The notes under the pieces: generated by a model | Told to the model about the DNA's origin: nothing | Seen by the model: only the letters and a program-made list of their open reading frames with translations | The model's database searches: none | Shown: piece after piece, positions 1 through 5,688 of the stretch | Numbering within the stretch: the stretch's first letter is position 1 | How the letters are laid out: each line of letters opens with the position of its first letter | Program-made: the position numbers and the translations under genes | NCBI GenBank assembly: GCA_902475375.1 | Contig: CABRZC010000081.1 | Location: 1-8,838 of the forward strand | Direction of reading: 5' to 3' | DNA: 8,838 nt | DNA from: an uncultured Collinsella sp. | GTDB lineage: Bacteria > Actinomycetota > Coriobacteriia > Coriobacteriales > Coriobacteriaceae

Positions 1-17
1 ATAAATCGCAAAAAGCA

Positions 18-76
18 GTTCGTAACAACATTCAGGAGCTAGATAGTTTTTCTGGCTCCTGAATGTTGTTACGAAC
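18..76 (-). terminator. Perfect 22-bp inverted repeat, probable terminator of the YoaK-family gene
   Basis: Positions 18-39 and 55-76 are exact reverse complements over 22 bp, separated by a 15-nt loop (40-54). Read on the minus strand, the hairpin starts 7 nt after the stop codon of the YoaK-family gene. It is followed, after three bases, by a run of five T (14 down to 10), which fits an intrinsic terminator. It is unusual because the stem is long, perfect and AT-rich in a GC-rich region, with a short T-run set slightly away from the stem. No T-run follows on the plus strand. It could instead be a small mobile or repeat element. Confidence 0.6.
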
Positions 77-83
77 ATGCACC

Positions 84-803
84 TTAGCGCTTAAGACTCG
101 TGGTCTGCCAGTCAGCTACGATGCGGGCCCATTTCCTGTGCAAATCGCGTTCACGGTCGATAAACATGATGGCAAACGCGACAAACAGCAGCACGCTCGC
201 CACCGCAATGGCGTGCAGGCCCATGCGCTCGATGCACCAGTTGCCCAGCACGGCGCCAAACACAAAGGTAAAGATCACGCCAAAGTACAGCACGCCGTTT
301 TCCAAAAAGCCGCGCTTGTGGGTGATGATGTAGTCGTCCACGTTTTGCAGCGCATTGCGCAGGTTACCGATGCACATGGTCGTAGCGATGCCGTGACCGT
401 GGATCTTGCGGAAGCTCTCGACCTGCATGCCGCAGGCAAACGAAGTGAGGCAGTTGGCGAGCAGGTTGTAACCGCCACCGGGGATAAAGCTCACGCCCAG
501 CAAGATGACGGCTTCAAAGAACACCGTCACTTGGCGCCAGTGAATCACGCTGCCAAACCGTTCGTGCACCAGGTCGGCGAGCATAATGCCCACAGCAAAC
601 GACACCACAGGGAAGAAATAGCGTCCCGCCAGCGCCCAGTTGCCCTCGGAGATGCTCACGCCCACGAGCAGGATGTTGCCCGTCTGCGCGTTTGCGAAAA
701 CATGGTCGCGCCCAATGTACGAATACACATCCATAAAGCCACCGGCGAGCGCCAAGATGATGCCCAGCTCAATAGACTCCGATATCTGTTTGGCACGCTG
801 CAT
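84..803 (-). CDS. YoaK family (DUF1275) membrane protein
   Basis: A 239-residue polytopic inner-membrane protein of the YoaK/DUF1275 family. The molecular function of this family is not established. The signature seen here is GGFMDVYSYIGRDHVFANAQ (21-40), continuing into TGN, plus a second conserved block around CGMQVESFRKIHGHG (124-138) running into a TGN-like GNLRN (146-150). Hydrophobic stretches near 12-30, 60-78, 93-110, 112-125, 168-188 and 197-215 suggest about six membrane segments. The C-terminus is short and basic. The reading frame stays open to 1046, but I chose the ATG at 803 because AAGGAGG sits 10 nt upstream (814-820) and the family homology begins there; the extension has no family-like sequence. 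It is a single-gene unit divergent from ygiQ, followed by a 22-bp hairpin. Family assignment is firm; function is unknown. Confidence 0.88.
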   Translation of the reverse strand: MQRAKQISESIELGIILALAGGFMDVYSYIGRDHVFANAQTGNILLVGVSISEGNWALAGRYFFPVVSFAVGIMLADLVHERFGSVIHWRQVTVFFEAVILLGVSFIPGGGYNLLANCLTSFACGMQVESFRKIHGHGIATTMCIGNLRNALQNVDDYIITHKRGFLENGVLYFGVIFTFVFGAVLGNWCIERMGLHAIAVASVLLFVAFAIMFIDRERDLHRKWARIVADWQTTSLKR

Positions 804-842
804 CGTCGTGCATCCTCCTTGTTGACGACCCTCTCGTGCGTT

Positions 843-860
843 GGCGGAAACATATCCGCC
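843..860. promoter_or_regulatory. Operator-like dyad in divergent intergenic region
   Basis: GGCGGA (843-848) and TCCGCC (855-860) form a perfect 6-bp inverted repeat with a 6-nt AT-rich spacer. It lies 40-57 nt upstream of the YoaK-family start, where a promoter would be expected. The symmetry and spacing resemble a dimeric repressor site. No regulator gene is nearby, and no convincing -35/-10 pair was found for this strand, so the operator role is inference. Confidence 0.3.
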
Positions 861-1028
861 GTTCATACTGTAACCCATTGACAACATGGCGTGCGCGCGA
901 GACGGGTTCTCCAACGCGCAGATACACAGTCTGGAAACAAACGGCAGGTACAGCACCCGCATCGACACGCCGATCCGCCAGCCCATGTACTCCGCCATTC
1001 TTTTTAGCCCCGCCCCAAAAAGACTGGT

Positions 1029-1034
1029 TACAAT
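1029..1034 (+). promoter_or_regulatory. Candidate -10 box for ygiQ
   Basis: TACAAT matches the TATAAT consensus at five of six positions and lies 31 nt before the ygiQ GTG start. No recognisable -35 box lies 16-18 nt upstream. A 7-bp AT-rich inverted repeat (TCTTTTT at 999-1005, AAAAAGA at 1017-1023) sits just upstream. The rest of the 804-1065 intergenic region shows no other gene. Confidence 0.3.
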
Positions 1035-1065
1035 TACGTGCAGCATACTAACAACGGGAGGAATC

Positions 1066-3201
1066 GTGGCAAAAAAGCCCCAGGACGCTCAGCACAACCA
1101 GCACGGCAAGCATGCCCAGCGCGGCCAGCAGCAAAAGCGCGGCGGCAAGGCGCAGGGTGGGCACACCACGCATACCCCAGCAGCGCCCACGCGCCCCTGG
1201 CGTCCGGGCCGCGATAAGTTCCTCCCCGTCAGCCGCGCCGACATGGATGCGCGCGGCTGGGACCAGTGTGACTTTGTCTACATCTGCGGCGACGCCTACG
1301 TGGACCATCCCAGCTTTGGCATGGCCATCGTCAGCCGCGTCCTCGACGCGCACGGCTACAAGGTGGGCATCATCTGCCAACCCGACTGGACTGACCCCGC
1401 CAGCATCACGGTGCTCGGCGAGCCGCGTCTGGGCTTTCTCGTCAGTGCCGGCAACATGGATTCCATGGTCAACCACTATTCGGTGACCAAGCACCGCCGC
1501 CACACCGACGCCTATACCCCCGGTGGCGAGGAGGGGCACCGTCCCAACCGAGCCGTCACGGTCTACGGTAACCTCATCCGCCAGACGTTCAAGGACGCCC
1601 CCATCATCATCGGCGGCATCGAGGCAAGCCTGCGCCGCCTGGCCCACTACGACTACTGGCAGGACAAGCTCAAGCGCTCGGTACTGCTCGACTCGGGCGC
1701 CGACATTCTCATCTACGGCATGGGCGAGCACGCGATCGTCGAGATCGCCGACGCGCTCGACGCGGGACTGCCCGTCGATCAGATTACCTATATCAACGGT
1801 ACCGTCTACCGCACGAGCTCGCTCGACGAGGTCTACGACTACGACCTGCTGCCCAGCTGGGACGATCTTGCCGCCGACAAGCTCAACTACGCGCGCAGCT
1901 TTAACGTGCAGCAGCAGAATATGGACCCCATCACCGGGCATCGCCTGGTAGAGCCCTACCCCAACAGCGTCTATGTGGTGCAAAACCCGCCGTCGGCGAC
2001 ACTCACCACCGACGAGATGGACGAGGTGGCCGAACTCCCCTACGCACGCGACTGGCATCCCGATTACGACGCGGCGGGCGGCGTGCCGGCCTTTGCCGAG
2101 ATCAAGTTTTCAATTAGCTCCAACCGCGGCTGTTTTGGCGAGTGCTCGTTTTGCGCCCTCACCTTCCACCAGGGTCGCGTGCTACAGATGCGCAGCCACG
2201 ACTCGATCATGCGCGAGGCCGAGCTGCTCACGCACGATCCCGAGTTTAAGGGCTACATCAACGACGTGGGCGGACCGACGGCAAACTTTAGCCGCCCGGC
2301 CTGCGACAAGCAGCTCAAACACGGCGTGTGCAAGAACAAGCGCTGCCTGTGGCCGAGCGTGTGCAAGAACATGGTGGTCGACGAGAGCGGCTACACGCAG
2401 CTGTTGCGCGACCTGCGCCAGCTGCCGGGCGTCAAGAAGGTCTTCGTGCGCAGCGGCATCCGCTTTGACTACACCATGGCCGATGCCTCGGACGAGTTTT
2501 TGCGCGAGCTGCTGGAGCACCATGTCTCTGGCCAGCTGCGCGTAGCGCCCGAGCACGTGAGCGATGCGGTGCTGAGTGTAATGGGCAAGCCGAGCCGCGC
2601 CGTCTACGATGCGTTCTGCCGTAAATTTGAACGCTTGAACCGCGAATACGGTCTTAAGCAGTACGTGGTGCCGTACCTGATCTCGAGCCACCCCGGCTCG
2701 ACCATGAAGGAAGCCGTGGACCTTGCCGAGGCCGTACGCGACATGGGCTACATGCCCGAGCAGGTGCAGGACTTCTACCCCACCCCGTCCACCATGTCGA
2801 CCTGCATGTACTACACCGGCGTGGACCCGCGCACCATGGAGCCGATCTATGTGGCGCGCGACCCGCACGAGAAGGCCATGCAGCGCGCGCTCATCCAGTA
2901 TCGCAAGCCCGAGAACTACAAGCTTGTGCGCGAGGCATTGGAAAAGGCCGGGCGTCGTGACCTGATCGGCTACACCAAGCATTGCCTGATCCGTCCCGTA
3001 CCGCCGCGCCCGGGCGAGACGTCTGCTGGCGGCGGACATGGGACCGGCAAGAAGGGCGGCAAGGCCCACGGTAGCGCCGCCGGCAAGGGACCCAAGGGTA
3101 GCAAGGGCCACGGCGGCATGTCGCGTGCGCAAAACACCGCAGGCCGCAACCGCGCGGCCCAGGGGCGTCAGGGCGCAAACGGAGGCGGGCGTCGCAACTA
3201 G
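1066..3201 (+). CDS. ygiQ: YgiQ family radical SAM protein
   Basis: A 711-residue member of the YgiQ/UPF0313 radical SAM family; E. coli YgiQ is of similar length (about 739). Its precise reaction is not established. The N-terminal domain carries GDAYVDHPSFG (75-85) and GGIEASLRR (183-191). The radical SAM CxxxCxxC motif is C356, C360, C363 (GCFGECSFC), expected to bind a 4Fe-4S cluster and SAM. A second conserved Cys set (C413, C422, C427, C433) matches the family block after GGPTAN. APEH (near 497) and the C-terminal domain follow, with the core ending near 642. I chose GTG at 1066 because GGGAGGA (1056-1062) lies just upstream; an ATG at 886 adds 60 residues with no family similarity. Oddities: a His/Gln/Lys-rich N-terminal tail (2-45) and a Gly/Lys/Arg-rich C-terminal tail (645-711). 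It is a single-gene unit convergent with the CPBP gene. Confidence 0.93.
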   Translation: MAKKPQDAQHNQHGKHAQRGQQQKRGGKAQGGHTTHTPAAPTRPWRPGRDKFLPVSRADMDARGWDQCDFVYICGDAYVDHPSFGMAIVSRVLDAHGYKVGIICQPDWTDPASITVLGEPRLGFLVSAGNMDSMVNHYSVTKHRRHTDAYTPGGEEGHRPNRAVTVYGNLIRQTFKDAPIIIGGIEASLRRLAHYDYWQDKLKRSVLLDSGADILIYGMGEHAIVEIADALDAGLPVDQITYINGTVYRTSSLDEVYDYDLLPSWDDLAADKLNYARSFNVQQQNMDPITGHRLVEPYPNSVYVVQNPPSATLTTDEMDEVAELPYARDWHPDYDAAGGVPAFAEIKFSISSNRGCFGECSFCALTFHQGRVLQMRSHDSIMREAELLTHDPEFKGYINDVGGPTANFSRPACDKQLKHGVCKNKRCLWPSVCKNMVVDESGYTQLLRDLRQLPGVKKVFVRSGIRFDYTMADASDEFLRELLEHHVSGQLRVAPEHVSDAVLSVMGKPSRAVYDAFCRKFERLNREYGLKQYVVPYLISSHPGSTMKEAVDLAEAVRDMGYMPEQVQDFYPTPSTMSTCMYYTGVDPRTMEPIYVARDPHEKAMQRALIQYRKPENYKLVREALEKAGRRDLIGYTKHCLIRPVPPRPGETSAGGGHGTGKKGGKAHGSAAGKGPKGSKGHGGMSRAQNTAGRNRAAQGRQGANGGGRRN

Positions 3202-4109
3202 GGCAGCGGTGCGCTCGCTGCATCCATCCCACACGCGTGGCGCAGCGAGCGCATCGCCTCTACCAGCACAAAGCCGGCGATAGCGACCGTAATTGCCACG
3301 TCGAACGGCGTGTTCACAAACCACAGCAACGTCATGAGATACGACCCGGCGTTAAAGGCAAAATGCAGCAGGATCGTGTAGCGGAGCTTTCCGGCGGTCA
3401 CGAGCACCCAGCCAAAGACCAGACCGGCGGCGCCGGCGTAGCAGCCCTGCACCCAGTTCATATGCATAAAGCTAAAGATGGCCGCCTGCAGCACAATCGC
3501 CGCGGCGATGCCTCGCTTGTCCGGTGCCGCCCAGGGCACCATGGCGACGCCTTGCGCCCGCGCGCGACGCCGGCGCTTCCAGAGCGGACGGCACTGCGGG
3601 TTAAATGCTCGGAGCGAAAACTCAAAAATGATACCGCGCACCAGCAGCTCCTCGCAAAACGGAGCGCCGAGCACCGTGGTCAGGACGGCCAGATAGCTCG
3701 TGTCGCCCATGCCCGTCTCCTCGACAAGTTCGCTGTAATCGGCCGCCGCCTCGGGCAACAGCGACAGCACAGCGTCGGTCACGTAGCCAACGACCACCTG
3801 CAGGGCAAGGCCGATCACGATAACGCAGGCGATGCGCCTCCACGCTTTGCCTGCTCCCCCGCCAAGCGAGCGCTCGCCCTGCCAGCGCGCCATAAACGAG
3901 CGCGGCCACAGATAACGCCACCACAGCAGTGCCATCAAAAACGACGCCATCTGCGCGGCAGCCTGAAGCAATTGAATATCGAGGTCGTCAATCGAAAAAC
4001 CCATGAACACCGACGCGACACCCAGAGCGGAAAACAAAACCACGCTCAGGGCAATATCTGCCGCGACAACGCCTAAACAAGCAAGTGTCCACACCAACGC
4101 GTTGAGCAT
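3198..4109 (-). CDS. CPBP family intramembrane metalloprotease (CAAX/Abi)
   Basis: A 303-residue multi-pass membrane protein of the CPBP (CAAX protease and bacteriocin-processing, 'Abi') superfamily. Expected metal-binding and catalytic motifs are present: EELLVR (E153, E154, R158), FSFMH (H216) and HFAFN (H249, N253). Hydrophobic segments lie near 4-35, 48-66, 93-112, 138-150, 201-218, 224-240, 245-266 and 270-285. The substrate is unknown; known members range from prenyl-protein proteases to immunity or maturation factors. Between the first two motifs there is a very basic stretch (RRRRARA near 179-185), longer than usual for the family by my estimate. The ATG at 4109 has GAGGAGG 5 nt upstream (4115-4121). 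Its TAG stop overlaps the ygiQ stop in a shared CTAG. It is monocistronic, with the operon terminator to its right, so its promoter should lie within 4110-4225. Confidence 0.87.
   Translation of the reverse strand: MLNALVWTLACLGVVAADIALSVVLFSALGVASVFMGFSIDDLDIQLLQAAAQMASFLMALLWWRYLWPRSFMARWQGERSLGGGAGKAWRRIACVIVIGLALQVVVGYVTDAVLSLLPEAAADYSELVEETGMGDTSYLAVLTTVLGAPFCEELLVRGIIFEFSLRAFNPQCRPLWKRRRRARAQGVAMVPWAAPDKRGIAAAIVLQAAIFSFMHMNWVQGCYAGAAGLVFGWVLVTAGKLRYTILLHFAFNAGSYLMTLLWFVNTPFDVAITVAIAGFVLVEAMRSLRHACGMDAASAPLP
3206..3257. terminator. Long hairpin at the ygiQ / CPBP convergent junction
   Basis: Positions 3210-3221 and 3242-3253 are exact reverse complements over 12 bp. With outer pairs 3206-3209 / 3254-3257 the stem reaches 16 bp with one G-U pair on the plus strand. 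A small CCAC/GTGG stem (3229-3232 / 3237-3240) can form in the loop. It begins 5 nt after the ygiQ stop, where a terminator is expected, but neither strand has a T-run after it. It lies entirely within the last codons of the CPBP gene (about residues 284-302). It may act as a transcript-end or RNase-blocking structure, possibly for both strands; that role is inferred. Confidence 0.45.
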
Positions 4110-4161
4110 GCCAGCCTCCTCAAGAACCGTTCCCTAGTTCTACCACAAACTGGCAAAACAC

Positions 4162-4192
4162 TGATCCCTTGGGGACAGAGGAAAACGGATCA
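4162..4192. repeat. Possible intergenic repeat element with 6-bp terminal inverted repeat
   Basis: TGATCC (4162-4167) and GGATCA (4187-4192) form an exact inverted repeat around a purine-rich centre that includes GGGGACAGAGG (4171-4181). The GGGGACAG core resembles sequences I recall in dispersed REP-like repeats of various bacteria. Only one copy is present here, so repeat status cannot be shown from this window. It lies between the CPBP start and the operon terminator. Confidence 0.25.
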
Positions 4193-4224
4193 TTGTTGGT
4201 GCAAAGGAGCCAGGTTACTTTGCG

Positions 4225-4271
4225 CAAAACGGCAATGCCCCGCCCACGCAATCACGTGGACGGGGCATTGC
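4225..4271 (-). terminator. Rho-independent terminator of the PTS/GH4 operon
   Basis: GCAATGCCCCG (4232-4242) pairs perfectly with 4261-4271 over 11 bp. After one C/A mismatch, CCACG (4244-4248) pairs with CGTGG (4255-4259), leaving a 6-nt loop. Read on the minus strand, this strong GC-rich stem is followed by CG and then four T (4229 down to 4226). It starts 31 nt after the GH4 stop codon and closes the operon, isolating it from the CPBP gene. Confidence 0.85.
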
Positions 4272-4302
4272 TCCAGGTATGCGGTCAGCGACCCTGTTGC
4301 TT

Positions 4303-5685
4303 TTACTTAAGCTCGGGCCAGTAACCCTTGTTGGCCTCGATCATGTCGTCGAGAACCTCCTTGGCGACCTTCATCGACGGCACGGTCTTGTTGAGCGTAA
4401 AGGCCTTGAGCGCCTTCTCGTACGAACCCTCGATCGTAGCCTCGACCACGAGCTTCTCGGAGTTCAGCTGCTGCATCATGAGACCCTGCTGGAACAGCGG
4501 AATGTTGTCGCGGCTGATGACCTCGGGGCCGTTCTTGCCAATGTAGGCAGGCAGCTCGACCATAGCGTCGTAGGGCATGTTGGGGATGGCGCCCTTGTTC
4601 TCGCAAATGACCAGGAAGCGCTGCTTGGTGTCGTTCTTCAGAGCGATGGCCAGATCGGCGATCCAGTCGCCGTGGCTGCCCGCATAGAACGTGCTCTCGT
4701 CGATCTCGCCCGTCTTCTCGTAGTGGTCGATGCCGTCGAAGAGGTTCTTCTCGCGCGTCTCCTCAACCTCGTTCGCACGGGTGCGCTCGGGGTTTGAGTG
4801 CTCGACGAATTCCTTCTGCTGCAGGTAGTAGTTCAGATACGTGTTTGGCAGGTACTCCGGGAAGCACTCCATGATCTCGTACTCGCCCTTCCAGACGTAG
4901 TACCAGCTGCCCTTGGTGTGGCGGTTCTGCTCGGGGTGCTCGTCGGCGGTCTCCTCGGGCTTCTTTGCCATGAGCGAGCCCATGCCCTTGAGGTAGGAGT
5001 CGGGCAGCAGAATCTCATGCTCCTTGATGTACTCGCGCAGCTGCGGGAGCACCTCCTCGCCCTTGTGGCGGATCGAGGTGAACCAACCAAAGTGGTTGAG
5101 GCCAAAGTAATCGTACTCGACATCCTTCTTGTCGATATCGAGTGCGGCGCAAACCACGTCGATGATCGCAATCGGCATGTCGCAGATGTTGATGATACGA
5201 GCGTTGGGACGCAGCACACGGCAGCCCTCGGAGACGATAGCAGCAGGGTTGGAGTAGTTGAGAATCCAGTAATCCTTCTTGGCGTACTTCTCAACGTCAT
5301 CGATCAGCTCGACCATGGGGAAGATGGTGCGCATGCCGTAGGCAAGGCCGCCGCAACCGCAAGTCTCCTGGCCCACGCAGCCGTGACGCAGCGGAATCTT
5401 CTCGTCCTGCTCGCGCATGGCGTAGCCGCCCACGCGCATCTGGGCAAACACGAAGCTCGCGTCGGTAAAAGCCGTCTTTTTGTCGGTGGTCACCGTGAGC
5501 TTGATGTCCAGGCCGAGGTCCTCGTGCAAAATCCAGTCCACGAGCACGCCGACCTTGCGCTGGCGCTCCTCGTTGATGTCGTACAGACGAATCTCGTCAA
5601 CGTCGAGCTCGTCCTTGCGCAGGGCGATGGACTTGACGATGCCGGGGGTAAAGGTGGATCCGCCACCACACAGAGTAATGATCAT
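4303..5685 (-). CDS. GH4 6-phospho-glucosidase, probably 6-phospho-alpha-glucosidase
   Basis: A 460-residue cytoplasmic glycoside hydrolase family 4 enzyme. GH4 hydrolyses phosphorylated glucosides by an NAD+- and Mn2+-dependent oxidation-elimination route. Seen here: the nucleotide-binding GGGSTFTPG (7-15), RVGGYAMREQDEKIPLRHG (84-102), QETC (106-109), SNPAAI (145-150), the metal-site ICDMP (C168, D169), LNHFGW (N197, H198), PNTYLNYYL (280-288, Y283 the probable general base) and NPERTRANEV (298-307). These blocks look most like GlvA, MalH and AglB, favouring alpha-linked substrates such as maltose-6-phosphate; a 6-phospho-beta-glucosidase cannot be excluded. Oddities: GCGG (110-113) where those enzymes have GPGG, and a divergent, apparently longer stretch at about 225-275. 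The ATG at 5685 follows the IIBC stop by 3 nt, and its AAGGAG lies within the last IIBC codons. It is the last gene of the operon. Confidence 0.92.
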   Translation of the reverse strand: MIITLCGGGSTFTPGIVKSIALRKDELDVDEIRLYDINEERQRKVGVLVDWILHEDLGLDIKLTVTTDKKTAFTDASFVFAQMRVGGYAMREQDEKIPLRHGCVGQETCGCGGLAYGMRTIFPMVELIDDVEKYAKKDYWILNYSNPAAIVSEGCRVLRPNARIINICDMPIAIIDVVCAALDIDKKDVEYDYFGLNHFGWFTSIRHKGEEVLPQLREYIKEHEILLPDSYLKGMGSLMAKKPEETADEHPEQNRHTKGSWYYVWKGEYEIMECFPEYLPNTYLNYYLQQKEFVEHSNPERTRANEVEETREKNLFDGIDHYEKTGEIDESTFYAGSHGDWIADLAIALKNDTKQRFLVICENKGAIPNMPYDAMVELPAYIGKNGPEVISRDNIPLFQQGLMMQQLNSEKLVVEATIEGSYEKALKAFTLNKTVPSMKVAKEVLDDMIEANKGYWPELK

Positions 5686-5688
5686 TGT

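Noticed and set aside
63..881. Plus-strand open frame opposite the YoaK-family gene
   Set aside because: The translation is His/Ala/Val-rich with no recognisable domain, while the minus strand encodes clear DUF1275 motifs with a good ribosome binding site.
878..883. Perfect TTGACA (-35 consensus) on the plus strand
   Set aside because: The region 16-18 nt downstream is GC-rich with nothing like a -10 box, so it is probably chance.
999..1023. Inverted repeat TCTTTTT / AAAAAGA upstream of ygiQ
   Set aside because: It is only 7 bp of A/T-rich complementarity with an 11-nt C-rich loop, too weak to call a regulatory element by itself.
804..1046. N-terminal extension of the YoaK-family frame
   Set aside because: The extra 81 residues show no DUF1275 similarity, and a strong AAGGAGG correctly placed before the ATG at 803 decides the start.
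886..1065. N-terminal extension of ygiQ from ATG 886
   Set aside because: No ribosome binding site precedes 886 and the extra 60 residues have no family similarity; GTG 1066 has GGGAGGA just upstream.
1048..3324. Minus-strand open frames opposite ygiQ
   Set aside because: They are antisense shadows of a strongly conserved radical SAM gene and have no motifs of their own.
3237..4076. Plus-strand open frame opposite the CPBP gene
   Set aside because: The translation is His/Arg/Gln-rich and motif-free, while the opposite strand carries the three CPBP motifs in order.
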